A stretch of DNA of 9,152 bases from Anaerolineaceae bacterium (lineage in GTDB: Bacteria > Chloroflexota > Anaerolineae > JAAYZQ01). The notes beneath the pieces are model-generated. The model was not told where the DNA came from and searched no databases. It saw nothing but the letters and a program-made list of their open reading frames with translations. The DNA lies in assembly GCA_012514775.1 (NCBI GenBank), contig JAAYZQ010000472.1, positions 1 through 9,152 of the forward strand, in the 5' to 3' direction. Position numbers and translations under genes: made by a program. This document shows, piece by piece, positions 1 to 7,427 of this stretch. How positions within the stretch are numbered: position 1 is the first letter of the stretch; every line of letters begins with the position of its first letter.

Positions 1-188
1 CTGGTGATGCCCAGCTCGCCAAAGTAGATGGCGGCGGCCAGGAGCGTGGAGCCGACGCCCAGCGTGGCGACCTTGGTCGTCGCTGACATGCGCGTGTACA
101 GGTCGGGCATGCGCAGGATGCCGATGCCGGCCACGAACATGAACACCCCCCCGATGAGCAGCAGGATCGCGCTCAGGACCTCTCGCAT
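1..188 (-). CDS. mrpG: Mrp antiporter subunit G (partial, 3' end outside window)
   Basis: Small membrane subunit of the Mrp (Mnh/Pha) cation/proton antiporter complex. The 62 visible residues start MREVLSAILLLIGGVF and form an N-terminal membrane helix. The family's signature stretch GILRMPDLYTRMSATTK follows at residues 23-39, and a second hydrophobic segment then begins. MrpG proteins are usually ~100-130 residues, so roughly half is missing beyond position 1. The ATG at 188-186 lies two bases after the mrpF stop codon (TGA, 193-191), which implies translational coupling and places it last in the operon. The motif, size so far and position as seventh gene after mrpF make the family call secure. 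The C-terminus cannot be judged. Confidence 0.93.
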   Translation of the reverse strand, partial: MREVLSAILLLIGGVFMFVAGIGILRMPDLYTRMSATTKVATLGVGSTLLAAAIYFGELGIT

Positions 189-190
189 GC

Positions 191-457
191 TCAAACCCTC
201 TTTTCCAGGTAGCGGGCAAAGGCGACAGTTCCGAGAAAGGCCAGCAGCCCTAGGACGATGGCCACGTCGAGGACCACGGGCCGGTCGGTGATGATGGCAT
301 AGACGGCGATGATGCCGATGGCCAGCGTCGAGAGCAGGTCGAGGGCGACGACCCGGTCGGGCAGGCTGGGCCCCCGGGCCAGGCGCACAAAGGCCATCAC
401 CGCCGCCAGGCTCAACAGGGGCAGCACCAGGAACAGCGCCAGGTTTTGCACGTTCAT
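191..457 (-). CDS. mrpF: Mrp antiporter subunit F
   Basis: Complete 88-residue membrane subunit of the Mrp Na+/H+ antiporter. It has three hydrophobic segments, at about residues 5-24, 36-57 and 61-80. The conserved loop RLARGPSLPDRVVALD spans residues 25-40, with the family's conserved acidic residue in PDR (D34). A second conserved stretch, VLDVAIVLGLLAFLG, begins near residue 62. Length matches the family (~85-95 residues). The ATG overlaps the mrpE stop as ATGA (457-454), and a good Shine-Dalgarno GGAGG sits seven bases upstream inside the end of mrpE. This is a normal, intact subunit and no alternative function is likely. Confidence 0.95.
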   Translation of the reverse strand: MNVQNLALFLVLPLLSLAAVMAFVRLARGPSLPDRVVALDLLSTLAIGIIAVYAIITDRPVVLDVAIVLGLLAFLGTVAFARYLEKRV

Positions 458-921
458 CGGAATACCTCCAGGAGCCGCCGCTCAAAGCCCTCCTTGATGT
501 TGCGCCGGAAGCCGTCGGCGTCTTCCAGGTGCATGGTGTGCACGTACAGGACGCGCCGGTCGGTCGAGATGTCCAGGCTCAGGGTGCCGGGGGTGAGGGT
601 GATGAGGTTGGCCAGCAGCGTGATCTCCGAGTCGGTCCGGGCGTCCAGGGGCACGGCGACGATGCCGGGGCGCAGGGTTTGGCGCGGCGACAGCACGGCG
701 TAGGCGACCTGCAAATTCGCCAGGATCAGCTCCCAGACAAAAAAGAGGACAAAGGCGGGCAGCCGGCGCGTCAACTGGAAGTAGTGCAGGGGCCCCAGGG
801 TGCGCTGCATCAGCCACAGCATCACGTAGCCCAGGACGAGGCCGATGATCAGGTTCCCCAGGGTAAACTCCCCGGTCAGGGCCACCCAGGCCAGGGCCAG
901 CAGGACGTCAAGGAGAAACAT
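454..921 (-). CDS. mrpE: Mrp antiporter subunit E
   Basis: Complete 155-residue MnhE-family subunit of the Mrp complex. Two N-terminal hydrophobic segments (about residues 3-16 and 20-38) are followed by a third at about 55-75 and a soluble C-terminal domain. The family signature TLLANLITLTPGTLSLDIS is at residues 101-119, followed by the typical LYVHTMHLEDADGFRRNIK region. Length is usual for the family (~155-170). ATG at 921-919 lies two bases after the mrpD stop TAA (926-924). The Shine-Dalgarno is modest (AGGA, about 12 bases upstream), so translation probably depends on coupling to mrpD. The gene ends inside the mrpF start codon. Confidence 0.95.
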   Translation of the reverse strand: MFLLDVLLALAWVALTGEFTLGNLIIGLVLGYVMLWLMQRTLGPLHYFQLTRRLPAFVLFFVWELILANLQVAYAVLSPRQTLRPGIVAVPLDARTDSEITLLANLITLTPGTLSLDISTDRRVLYVHTMHLEDADGFRRNIKEGFERRLLEVFR

Positions 922-923
922 GG

Positions 924-2432
924 TTAGGGCAATCCTTCCAGTACGATCTGAACATAGTTGGCCGGGTTGAGCAACTCTTCGGCCGCCCGCGCCGACAGGA
1001 CCAGGATCGGCTCGGCGGCGAGCCCGATGGTGACCGTCAGCGCGGCCAGCAGGGCGATGGGCAGGAGCATCACGGCCCACGAGCCGCGGCCCCCGGCCCG
1101 GCCGGCCTGCTCCGAGCCTTCGGCCTCCGCGCTTTCCTTCCAGAAGGCCTCGGCCCAGATCTTGGTCATGGAGAACAGGGTCAGGACCCCCACGGCCAGG
1201 GCGGTGCCGGCGATGACGTACTCTTGCGCGTTCAGCGCCGCCTGGATGAGGCTCAGCTTGGCCCAGAAGCCGGACAGCGGCGGGATGCCGGCCAGCGACA
1301 GGGCCGGGATGAGGAACAGGACGGCCAGCGCCGGGTAGGCGCGGTACAGCCCTCCGAGGCTTTCGAGCTGGTAGGTCCCGCGCAGCCGGTGCACGACGCC
1401 GCTCACCAGGAACAGGTTTGTCTTGACGATGATGTGGTGGATGATGTAAAAGACCGACCCCGTGAGGGCCAGGGGCGTGAACAGCCCCAGGCCGACGATC
1501 ATGTAGCCGATCTGGCTGACGATGTGGAAGGACAGGATGCGGCGGAACTCGCCCTGGGCCGCCGCCCCCAGCACGCCCGTCACCATCGTCAGCCCGGCGA
1601 CGACCAGGATGACCGTGTGGGTAAAGCCCACGTTCCCCACAAAGAGCAGGGTAAAGACCCGGATGAGGGCATAGACCCCCACCTTGGTCAGGAGCCCGGC
1701 AAAGATGGCCGAGACGGCGGCGGGCGGCGTGTGATACGAGGCCGGCAGCCAGAAAAAGAGGGGAAAGACGGCGGCCTTGATGCCAAAGGCCACCAGCAGC
1801 AGCATCGACAGGGTCGTCACCAGGCCCGGCTGCTCCGACCCGTTCAGCACGCGGGCCAGGTCGGCCATGTTCAGCGTGCCGGCCACGCCGTACAGGATGC
1901 CGACGGCCGACAGGAAGAGGGCCGACGACATGAGGTTGAGTGTCACGTACTTGACCGCGCCCTCGAGCTGCGCTCGCTCGCCGCCCAGCGCCACGAGGAC
2001 GAACGAGGCAATGAGCATTACCTCGAACCAGACAAAGAGGTTGAACATGTCGCCTGTCAGGAAGGCGCCGCACACGCCCATGAGCAGGATGTTCAACAGG
2101 GGGTAGTAGCCGAACGCCTCGCGTCTGGCGTCCATGCTGGCCAGGGAATAGACGGCCACGGCCAGGCCCATGAGCCCGGCCAGGACCACCATGATGGCGC
2201 TGAACAGGTCGGCCGCCAGGGTGATGCCAAAGGGAGCGGGCCAGTTGCCCACCTGCGTTGCCTGGATGCCCCGCTGCCAGACGGCGCCCAGCAGCCACAG
2301 CCCCGCGCCCAGCAGCGCCGCGGTCCCCACCACGCTCAGCCAGCGCTGCACGTGGCGCCGCTTCCAGGCCAGCAGGCTGAGGATCGCCGTGAAGAGCGGG
2401 ATCAGGATGGGGAGGACCAGGATGAGGTTCAT
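924..2432 (-). CDS. mrpD: Mrp antiporter subunit D (NuoN/M-like proton-channel subunit)
   Basis: Complete 502-residue polytopic membrane protein homologous to the antiporter-like subunits of respiratory complex I. It is one of the two large putative ion-translocating subunits of Mrp. Expected channel residues are visible: E137 in [11 protein letters not shown]219 in [21 protein letters not shown]250 in [18 protein letters not shown], and K337 in [16 protein letters not shown]. The conserved [16 protein letters not shown] lies at about 377-392. Length is typical (~490-500). Starts at ATG 2432, 10 bases after the mrpC stop, with only a weak GGCGAG-type ribosome-binding site. A Glu/Ala/Gly-rich cytoplasmic stretch at about 432-450 is variable in the family. 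Small subunits A, B, E, F and G in the same operon rule out complex I NuoN/NuoM. Confidence 0.96.
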   Translation of the reverse strand: MNLILVLPILIPLFTAILSLLAWKRRHVQRWLSVVGTAALLGAGLWLLGAVWQRGIQATQVGNWPAPFGITLAADLFSAIMVVLAGLMGLAVAVYSLASMDARREAFGYYPLLNILLMGVCGAFLTGDMFNLFVWFEVMLIASFVLVALGGERAQLEGAVKYVTLNLMSSALFLSAVGILYGVAGTLNMADLARVLNGSEQPGLVTTLSMLLLVAFGIKAAVFPLFFWLPASYHTPPAAVSAIFAGLLTKVGVYALIRVFTLLFVGNVGFTHTVILVVAGLTMVTGVLGAAAQGEFRRILSFHIVSQIGYMIVGLGLFTPLALTGSVFYIIHHIIVKTNLFLVSGVVHRLRGTYQLESLGGLYRAYPALAVLFLIPALSLAGIPPLSGFWAKLSLIQAALNAQEYVIAGTALAVGVLTLFSMTKIWAEAFWKESAEAEGSEQAGRAGGRGSWAVMLLPIALLAALTVTIGLAAEPILVLSARAAEELLNPANYVQIVLEGLP

Positions 2433-2442
2433 CGCCGCTCGC

Positions 2443-2790
2443 CTACGTGTCCGTCGTCGTCATGTCGTCGAGGTCATCGGTGCCCACCGTCTGGTAGGCG
2501 CGCTTGATGAGCACCACGGCAAAGGCCTGGAGGCCAAACCCGATGACGATGGCCGTCAGGATGAACGCCTGGGGCAGCGGGTCGGCAAAGGGCTCGACGA
2601 GCTGCGCCGCGTTGCCGGCGATGATGGGCGGCGCGCCGCGGGTCAGGCGGCCCACCGTAAAGATCAACAGGTTCACCGCCTGGCTGAGGATGGCCAGCCC
2701 GATGATCAGCTTGACGATGCTGCGGCGCATCATCATGTACAGCCCGGCCGCGAACAGGCCGCCGACGACAAAGGCCAGGATGATCTGCAC
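2443..2790 (-). CDS. mrpC: Mrp antiporter subunit C (NuoK-like)
   Basis: 115-residue membrane subunit homologous to complex I NuoK. Three hydrophobic segments are seen at about residues 2-20, 27-47 and 73-95. The family hallmark [17 protein letters not shown] is at about 70-86 and [13 protein letters not shown] at about 32-44. I choose the GTG at 2790-2788 as start. It lies one base after the mrpB stop TGA (2794-2792), and the end of mrpB supplies a strong GGAGG six bases upstream. A longer TTG start at 2811 would add MSCRRSD, overlap mrpB and remove this spacing. The C-terminal tail is short and Asp/Thr-rich ([11 protein letters not shown]). Intact gene, ending 10 bases before mrpD. Confidence 0.94.
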   Translation of the reverse strand: MQIILAFVVGGLFAAGLYMMMRRSIVKLIIGLAILSQAVNLLIFTVGRLTRGAPPIIAGNAAQLVEPFADPLPQAFILTAIVIGFGLQAFAVVLIKRAYQTVGTDDLDDMTTTDT

Positions 2791-2791
2791 G

Positions 2792-3199
2792 TCACTCCTC
2801 CGACAGCTCAAAGACGATGGTCAGCACGACGCCGATGACGACCATGTACACGCCCACGTCGAACAACAGCGGAGAGCCGACGTGCCCCAGCACCGACACC
2901 GTGCCCTCGCTCCACAGGCCGGTCATGAACGGCAGCCCGGCGCCCAGGCCAAAGAGCCCGCTGACGGCGGCCACCCCCAGGCCCAGGCCGATGAGGGCGC
3001 GGGGGTCGATGCCCAGCAGGCGCCGCGCCAGGGCCACGCCATAGGCGATGGAGTGCAGCGCGATGCCCGCCGCGGCCACCAGGCCCCCGACAAAGCCTCC
3101 CCCCGGCTCGTTGTGGCCCCGCAATAAGAGAAAGACCGAGAAGAGCAGCAGCAGGGGCAGCAGGTATCGTGTTGCCGTGGACAGGATCATGGAAGTCAT
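2792..3199 (-). CDS. mrpB: Mrp antiporter subunit B
   Basis: 135-residue MnhB-family membrane subunit. An N-terminal helix (about residues 11-27) is followed by the signature [14 protein letters not shown] at 27-40, further helices, and the conserved [16 protein letters not shown] at about 108-123. Length is usual for a separate MrpB (~135-145). I place the start at ATG 3199-3197, where AGGGG lies nine bases upstream. An in-frame TTG at 3205 is only three bases from that site and is less likely. Its first 13 codons and its ribosome-binding site form part of a ~99-bp unit repeated twice more upstream, so the same start signal occurs three times between mrpA and mrpB. Only this copy continues into a full gene. 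Confidence 0.94.
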   Translation of the reverse strand: MTSMILSTATRYLLPLLLLFSVFLLLRGHNEPGGGFVGGLVAAAGIALHSIAYGVALARRLLGIDPRALIGLGLGVAAVSGLFGLGAGLPFMTGLWSEGTVSVLGHVGSPLLFDVGVYMVVIGVVLTIVFELSEE

Positions 3200-3241
3200 G
3201 GGCAAATTCCCCTCACTGACGACGGGCTCGTAGTAACGGCT

Positions 3242-3298
3242 TCAGCCGTTTTTCCACCGCAGGTATCGTGTTGCCGTGGACAGGATCATGGAAGTCAT
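3242..3298 (-). pseudogene. Duplicated mrpB 5' end, middle copy (18-codon mini-ORF)
   Basis: The mrpB start region in the middle repeat unit. ATG at 3298 with AGGGG eight bases upstream opens an 18-codon frame, [18 protein letters not shown]. Its first 13 residues equal those of mrpB; the frame then runs into the next unit and stops at TGA (3244-3242), inside the loop of that unit's palindrome. Whether the peptide is made is unknown. It may only be a by-product of the duplication, but its start signal should compete for ribosomes or couple translation toward mrpB. Confidence 0.6.
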
Positions 3299-3339
3299 GG
3301 CAAATTCCCCTCACTGACGACGGGCTCGTAGTAACAGCT

Positions 3340-3396
3340 TCAGCCGTTTTTCCACCGCAGGTATCGTGTTGCCGTGGACAGGATCATGGAAGTCAT
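3340..3396 (-). pseudogene. Duplicated mrpB 5' end, mrpA-proximal copy (18-codon mini-ORF)
   Basis: Same 18-residue product as the middle copy, [18 protein letters not shown], from ATG 3396 with AGGGG nine bases upstream as in mrpB itself. Its TGA (3342-3340) again falls in the loop of the following unit's palindrome. It is the first of the three mrpB-type starts the ribosome meets after the mrpA stop codon at 3488-3486. Confidence 0.6.
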
Positions 3397-3431
3397 GGGC
3401 AAATTCCCCTCACTGACGACGGGCTCGTAGT

Positions 3432-3447
3432 AACGGCTTCAGCCGTT
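3432..3447. repeat. Short palindrome, unit 3 (REP-like hairpin)
   Basis: AACGGC and GCCGTT arms around a four-base loop (TTCA on plus, TGAA on minus), followed by T5 on the plus strand. It recurs at 3235-3250 (identical) and 3333-3348. In the last, AACAGC replaces AACGGC, which leaves an A-C mismatch in a plus-strand RNA but a tolerated G-U pair in the minus-strand mrp transcript. The flanks (GTAGT before, TTTTTCCACCGC after) are also shared. In the mrp mRNA the hairpin is preceded, not followed, by the A/U run, so it should not terminate mrp transcription. It could be a weak terminator for plus-strand RNA or an mRNA-stability element. Confidence 0.6.
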
Positions 3448-3485
3448 TTTCCACCGCAACCACCCATCCGATAATTGCCGACACG

Positions 3486-5798
3486 CTACTCGTGCAGGCG
3501 CAGCTTCATCAATGCGTACACCCCGACGGCCGCCGCGGCCAGGACCGTGATCTCGCCCAGGGTGTCCATCCCGCGAAAGTCCACCAGGATGACGTTGACC
3601 AGGTTGCGGCCGTGGGCCAGCTCCAGGCTGTTGGCGGCAAAGTAGGGCGCCAGCCGCGAGCGCAGCGGGACGGAGGTCACGGTCAGGACCAGCGTGGTCA
3701 TCAGCCCGCCCGCCGCCAGGGCCACCACCGCCTCGCGGATGCGCGTCCCCCGGTTGGAGAGGACGGCGAAACGCGGCAGGCGGTACAGCACCAGGACGAA
3801 CAGGATGACCGTCAGCGTCTCCAGGGCGAACTGGGTCATGGCCAGGTCGGGCGCGCCGAACAGGACGTAGATCACCGCGGTGCTGTAGCCGATGACCCCC
3901 AGGGCCGCCACGGCGGCCAGCCGCGACCGCGAGAACACGGCCATGAGGGCAGCCAGCACGATCAGGACGGCGATCAATGCCTCGTGAAACCGGACGTCCA
4001 GCCCGACGGCCGGCCACCCGGGGAGGCCCATGCCGGCCAGGGTGTAGCCGGCCAGCCCGACGGTGGTCAGGATGATGATCACGATATAGTAGCGCAGGTA
4101 GCCGCTTTGCAGCAGGCGGGTCTGGGCGCGGGCCACGACGTTCAAGGCCTTGAGCGACAGCTCGTACCAGCGCTCCGGCCCCCACCCCGAGACCGTGCGC
4201 ACGGCCGAGCGCAGCGCGGGGCTGGCGGCCCGGCGCAGGGGCGCGCTCGCCAGGAACAGGGCCACACCCAGGGCCAGCGTCAGGATGCTGAGGAGCAGGA
4301 CGGGGTTCACGCCGTGCCACAGCCCCAGCTCCACGACGGTGGGCTCGGCCCGGATGGCGCTCACCGCGGGGGACAGGAAAACGGTGGCCACGGTCTCGGG
4401 GAACAGGCCGATGGCCAGCCCCAGCCCCGCCAGGATCACCGGCCCGAGCCAGAAGGCCACCGGCGCCTCGTGGGGCTCTTTGGGCGTGTCCTTCCGCCGG
4501 CCGAAGAACGGCCGGATGCCCACGATGGCGGCCGCGGCCACCAGCATGATGTTGGACGCCACCCCGGCCACGGTGACGACCGTCGCCGCCCGGGGCGCCT
4601 GCAAGTTGGCCTCGTAGAGCAGCTCCTTGTTGATAAAGCCCAGGAGCGGCGGCAGGCCGGCCATGGACAGCGCGGCCAGCCCGGCGGCGGCCGCCGTGAT
4701 GGGCATGGCCCGGGCCAGCCCCCCCAGGCGCGTCACGTCGCGGGTGCCGGTCTCGTGGTCCACCGTCCCGGCCACCTGGAACAGCGCGCCCTTGTACAGT
4801 GCGTGGGCCACCAAAAAGACCATGGCCGCCTGCACCGACAGCGTCGTGTCCAGCCCAATCATCAACACCAGGGCGCCCAGCACGCTGAGCGTCGAATAGG
4901 CCAGGACGCGCTTGAGGTCGGTCTGCCACAGGGCAAACAGGGCGCCCGTCAGCATCGTCGTCGCGCCGGCCAGGGTGACCAGGTAATGCCAGGCGTCGTT
5001 GCCGCCCAGGACCGAGCTAAAGCGCGCCAGCAGGTAGACCCCCGCCTTGACCATGGTCGCCGAGTGGAGATAGGCGCTAACGGGGGTGGGGGCCTCCATG
5101 GCGTTGGGCAGCCAGAAGTGAAAGGGCACCTGGGCCGACTTGGTAAAGGCCCCGACCAGGATCAGCAGCAGCATGGGCATGTACAGCGGATGGGCCTGCA
5201 GCGCCTCGCCCTGGTCCAGCAGGACCGACAGCTCGAAGCTGCCGCCCGCCTGGCCCATGAGCAGCAGCCCGGCCAGCAGCGCCAGCCCCCCGGCCCCGGT
5301 CACCAGCAGCGCCTGCAGCGCCGCCGCCCGGGCGGTGGCCTTATGGTGCTCGAAGCCGATCAACAGGTAGGAGGTCAGGCTGGTCAGCTCCCAGAAGACG
5401 AACAGGGTGATGACGTTGCCCGCCAGCACCACCCCCAGCATCGATGCCATGAAGGCCAGGATGAGGGCGTAAAAGCGGCCCAGTTGCGGATGGCCGGCCA
5501 GGTAGCCGCCGGCGTAGACGATGACCAGGGCGCCGATGCCGCTGATGAGGACGGCAAAGATCAGGCTCAGCCCGTCGACGTAGAACGACAGGCCGACGCC
5601 CAGGCTGGGCACCCAGTCGTGGTAGATGGTGAGAACCCCATCGGCTCCGAGCTGTTGGTGATAGCTGCCAAAGTAGACGGCCAGGGCGAGGGGCAGCAGG
5701 GCGAGGATCCAGCCCGTAGCCCTGCGGCCGGCGCGGTGCAGCCAGGGGGCCGCAACCGCCAGCGCAAAGCCGGACAGGGTTGCCAGGGTGATACCCAT
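3486..5798 (-). CDS. mrpA: Mrp antiporter subunit A (with C-terminal MbhD/MbhE-like region)
   Basis: Complete 770-residue largest subunit of the Mrp Na+/H+ antiporter. The N-terminal ~430 residues are a complex I NuoL-like antiporter domain. Visible channel residues are E137 ([22 protein letters not shown]), K220 and H227 ([14 protein letters not shown]), K251 ([12 protein letters not shown]), and H332 and K336 ([10 protein letters not shown]). The C-terminal third carries the MrpA-specific regions: [20 protein letters not shown] at about 648-667 (D651, E660) and [15 protein letters not shown] at about 739-753. Length is usual for a MrpA not fused to MrpB, which is separate here. The ATG at 5798 has a weak site (GGAG, 11 bases upstream, partly in a hairpin) and follows an upstream ORF by five bases. 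The mrpA-mrpB gap holds the tandem repeats. Confidence 0.96.
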   Translation of the reverse strand: MGITLATLSGFALAVAAPWLHRAGRRATGWILALLPLALAVYFGSYHQQLGADGVLTIYHDWVPSLGVGLSFYVDGLSLIFAVLISGIGALVIVYAGGYLAGHPQLGRFYALILAFMASMLGVVLAGNVITLFVFWELTSLTSYLLIGFEHHKATARAAALQALLVTGAGGLALLAGLLLMGQAGGSFELSVLLDQGEALQAHPLYMPMLLLILVGAFTKSAQVPFHFWLPNAMEAPTPVSAYLHSATMVKAGVYLLARFSSVLGGNDAWHYLVTLAGATTMLTGALFALWQTDLKRVLAYSTLSVLGALVLMIGLDTTLSVQAAMVFLVAHALYKGALFQVAGTVDHETGTRDVTRLGGLARAMPITAAAAGLAALSMAGLPPLLGFINKELLYEANLQAPRAATVVTVAGVASNIMLVAAAAIVGIRPFFGRRKDTPKEPHEAPVAFWLGPVILAGLGLAIGLFPETVATVFLSPAVSAIRAEPTVVELGLWHGVNPVLLLSILTLALGVALFLASAPLRRAASPALRSAVRTVSGWGPERWYELSLKALNVVARAQTRLLQSGYLRYYIVIIILTTVGLAGYTLAGMGLPGWPAVGLDVRFHEALIAVLIVLAALMAVFSRSRLAAVAALGVIGYSTAVIYVLFGAPDLAMTQFALETLTVILFVLVLYRLPRFAVLSNRGTRIREAVVALAAGGLMTTLVLTVTSVPLRSRLAPYFAANSLELAHGRNLVNVILVDFRGMDTLGEITVLAAAAVGVYALMKLRLHE

Positions 5799-5803
5799 TG
5801 TCG

Positions 5804-5932
5804 TTAGCGCTCCGGCCCGGGCAAAGTCGGGACCCGGCCGGCGCCCGCCGCCCGGCGCGCGCCTCTGGCCCGATGTGGCTCTGTCTCTTTCGTTGTGCTG
5901 CCGGCTCGGGCCATCACCCGACGGGCTTGCAT
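5804..5932 (-). CDS. Candidate 42-codon upstream ORF in the mrp leader
   Basis: ATG at 5932-5930 has a textbook AAGGAG eight bases upstream; a second AAGGAG lies further upstream in tandem. The frame runs 42 codons and ends at TAA (5806-5804), five bases before the mrpA ATG in a different frame. The product begins [19 protein letters not shown] and is Arg/Ala/Gly-rich (nine Arg) with no membrane segment or recognised motif. I do not recognise a family. Its ribosome-binding site is much better than that of mrpA, and its translation would pass through the hairpin covering the mrpA site. Position and signal therefore suggest a coupling leader peptide. The amino-acid make-up could equally be a by-product of GC-rich DNA. 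Confidence 0.4.
   Translation of the reverse strand: MQARRVMARAGSTTKETEPHRARGARRAAGAGRVPTLPGPER
5812..5841 (-). promoter_or_regulatory. GC-rich hairpin overlapping the mrpA ribosome-binding site
   Basis: On the minus strand, CCGGCCGGG pairs with CCCGGGCCGG across an 11-base loop, giving nine G-C pairs with one bulged G. The 3' arm includes the first two bases of the only plausible mrpA Shine-Dalgarno (GGAG, 5813-5810). Formation in the mRNA should reduce initiation at mrpA unless a ribosome translating the upstream ORF opens it. The pairing is read from sequence; the regulatory role is inference. Alternative foldings with the neighbouring GC-rich run (5842-5875) are possible. Confidence 0.45.
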
Positions 5933-6057
5933 GCGTTCGACTCCTTGCTCCTTGTGTGAGGGCGCCTGGTCCCCCGGCCGGGATGCGTGCGCGTCGAGGG
6001 TAGGATGCCCGGGAAGGCTGCGTGGAAGTTTACGGTCCTGCGCTGAACCTGTGCGTG

Positions 6058-6086
6058 AGTATACTATGCAAAACCGGGCAAGTCAA
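6058..6086 (-). promoter_or_regulatory. Sigma-70-type promoter of the mrp operon
   Basis: On the minus strand TTGACT (6086-6081) and TATACT (6063-6058) are separated by exactly 17 bases, five of six matches in each box. Transcription would begin near 6050 and give a ~250-base leader before mrpA. The -35 box lies inside the loop of the gldA terminator, so the two elements are interleaved. The -10 box is part of the perfect palindrome AGTATACT (6058-6065). Confidence 0.75.
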
Positions 6087-6095
6087 GAAGCCCGG
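6070..6095 (-). terminator. Rho-independent terminator after gldA
   Basis: Reading the minus strand, CCGGGC, a ten-base loop and GCCCGG are followed by TTTT, starting about 12 bases after the gldA TAA. The six-pair stem is all G-C but the U-run is only four bases, so termination may be partial. Read-through would carry gldA transcripts into the mrp leader. The loop holds the -35 box of the mrp promoter. Confidence 0.6.
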
Positions 6096-6107
6096 GTCGC
6101 GTTTACC

Positions 6108-7199
6108 TTACATCCACTTGCGCTCGCGCCCCTCGGCGTCGGCGGCCTTGAGGGCGGCCACCACCTTCTCGGGGGTGATGGGCGCCGGCTCGTTGTGGAT
6201 GGTCTCGCCCTCGGCGCAGGCGGCCTCTGCCACCCGGCGCAGATCCTCGTCGGAGGCGTCCTCCAGGCCGATCTCGGCCAGGGTGGTGGGCAGCCCGATC
6301 TCCTCGCAAAAACTGTAGACCTCGTCGACGATGTCAGGGGGCCGGTCGGCAAGAAACAGGGATGCCAGCGTGCCAAAGGCCACCTTCTCGCCGTGATAGT
6401 GCTCGTGTGTCTGTTCCAGGACGGTGAGGCCGTTGTGAATGGCGTGGGCGGCGGCCAGCCCCCCGCTCTCAAAGCCCAGCCCGCTCAACAGGGTGTTGGC
6501 CTCGACGACGTGCTCCAGGGCGGGGGTCACGGCGTGGACCTCACAGGCCCGTTTGGCCAGGGCCCCGTACTCCAGGAGCGTATCGTAGCACAGCCTCGCC
6601 AGGGCGTAGGCCGTCATGGAGCCCACGTCGCCGGTCATGTTGCCGGCGTACTTGCGCTTGCACGACTCGGCCTCGAACCAGGTGGCCAGGGCGTCGCCCA
6701 TGCCCGACACCAGGAACCGCACCGGGGCCTGGGCTACGATCTCGGTATCGACCAGCACCAGGTCGGGATTGCGGGGCAGGACGAGGTAGCGCTTGAACTC
6801 GCCCTCGGGGGTATAGATCACCGCCAGCGCGCTGCACGGGGCATCGGTGGAGGCGATGGTCGGCACGACGGCCACCGGGCTGTCCAGCTCGTAGCCGACC
6901 GCCTTGGCCGTGTCCAGCGCCTTGCCGCCGCCGATGCCCACCACCAGGTCGCAGTCGTTCTGCCCGCCTGCGGCCACCAGCCTCTCGATCTCCTCATCGG
7001 AGCACTCGCCGCCAAACTCCTCGACGACGACGCTGATGGACTCTTCCATCTTGCGGGGGTCGAGCAGCAGGTTGTCGAGGACAAAGGGGTCGACGACCAT
7101 GAGCGCCCTTTGTCCGAAGCGGGGCAGCTCGGCCCCCAGCCTCTTGAGGGCCTGGAAGCCCTGCACGTAACGTCCGGGGAACATTGTGGTCCTGATCAT
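6108..7199 (-). CDS. gldA: Glycerol dehydrogenase family NAD-dependent alcohol dehydrogenase
   Basis: 363-residue cytosolic metal-dependent polyol dehydrogenase, which in this family oxidises glycerol (or related small hydroxy compounds) to the ketone with NAD+. The nucleotide-binding motif GIGGGKALDTAKAVG is at residues 88-102, and PTIASTDAPCSALAVIYT at about 113-130. The three expected metal ligands are present: D169 (GMGDALATWFEA), H252 (AAHAIHNGL) and H269 (HEHYHGEKVAFG), spaced as in known glycerol dehydrogenases. Length matches (~365). I start at ATG 7199 (MIRTTMFPGRYVQG), with GGAG seven bases upstream. An in-frame ATG at 7262 would add 21 residues without a ribosome-binding site. It has its own promoter and terminator and is a separate unit from mrp. 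Exact substrate is not certain. Confidence 0.9.
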   Translation of the reverse strand: MIRTTMFPGRYVQGFQALKRLGAELPRFGQRALMVVDPFVLDNLLLDPRKMEESISVVVEEFGGECSDEEIERLVAAGGQNDCDLVVGIGGGKALDTAKAVGYELDSPVAVVPTIASTDAPCSALAVIYTPEGEFKRYLVLPRNPDLVLVDTEIVAQAPVRFLVSGMGDALATWFEAESCKRKYAGNMTGDVGSMTAYALARLCYDTLLEYGALAKRACEVHAVTPALEHVVEANTLLSGLGFESGGLAAAHAIHNGLTVLEQTHEHYHGEKVAFGTLASLFLADRPPDIVDEVYSFCEEIGLPTTLAEIGLEDASDEDLRRVAEAACAEGETIHNEPAPITPEKVVAALKAADAEGRERKWM

Positions 7200-7376
7200 C
7201 CTGTTTCTCCATTTCGTGGCTTGCCCGGAGCCGGGCCGGCGTCCGGGGCAAGGCGAAGCCATGGCGCGCCGCTGCCGGCGTCGATCGTCGGAAAGGTGGC
7301 GCGATGCAATGGCTGATGGACGGGCAGAGGTGCCATCCGGCGGTGGACAACAGGGGGCCTACATTGGACCAGGGCC

Positions 7377-7405
7377 AGTGTAACATCAAAGGCGGCGGGT
7401 GTCAA
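7377..7405 (-). promoter_or_regulatory. Promoter for gldA
   Basis: On the minus strand a perfect TTGACA (7405-7400), a 17-base spacer and TACACT (7382-7377), with TG one base before the -10 (extended -10). Expected start is near 7370, leaving a ~170-base leader before the gldA ATG. That leader carries a GCCCGG/CCGGGC hairpin at 7223-7236, about 12 bases before the Shine-Dalgarno. The promoter is arranged back to back with the rightward promoter at 7428. Confidence 0.75.
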
Positions 7406-7427
7406 CTGGGCGATTATCGCTTTCCTG

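Larger units (their letters stand above)
3160..3455. repeat. Three-copy ~99-bp tandem repeat at the mrpA-mrpB junction
   Basis: Three head-to-tail units: 3160-3258 (99 bp), 3259-3356 (98 bp) and 3357-3455 (99 bp). The outer two copies are identical. The middle copy differs by one missing G (CATGGGCAAA versus CATGGCAAA) and one G-to-A change in its palindrome. On the coding (minus) strand each unit reads palindrome, linker, Shine-Dalgarno AGGGG, ATG, then the first 13 codons of mrpB. The right-hand copy (3160-3258) joins the intact mrpB. A GCA trinucleotide is found at both outer boundaries, as expected for slippage or recombination at microhomology. There are no unique spacers between units, so this is not CRISPR. 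Removing two units would leave an ordinary ~89-base gap between mrpA and mrpB. Confidence 0.95.

Noticed and set aside
454..2298. 614-codon minus-strand frame spanning mrpD and mrpE
   Set aside because: Only its 3' part is the mrpE frame; upstream it is an out-of-frame reading of mrpD. mrpE starts at 921.
3160..3455. CRISPR array
   Set aside because: The ~99-bp units are directly contiguous with no unique spacers, and they contain the mrpB start region.
924..5798. Respiratory complex I (NuoL/M/N/K) genes
   Set aside because: The large subunits are homologous, but gene order A-G and small MnhB, E, F and G subunits identify Mrp.
3492..5807. 771-codon plus-strand open frame opposite mrpA (and similar long frames at 1224-2507 and 5895-7316)
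   Set aside because: Extended frames antisense to clearly real GC-rich genes; Gln/Gly/His/Asp-rich low-complexity products, no motifs.
6036..6065. Plus-strand promoter using the palindromic TATACT
   Set aside because: No -35-like sequence at suitable spacing on the plus strand, and no plus-strand gene downstream.
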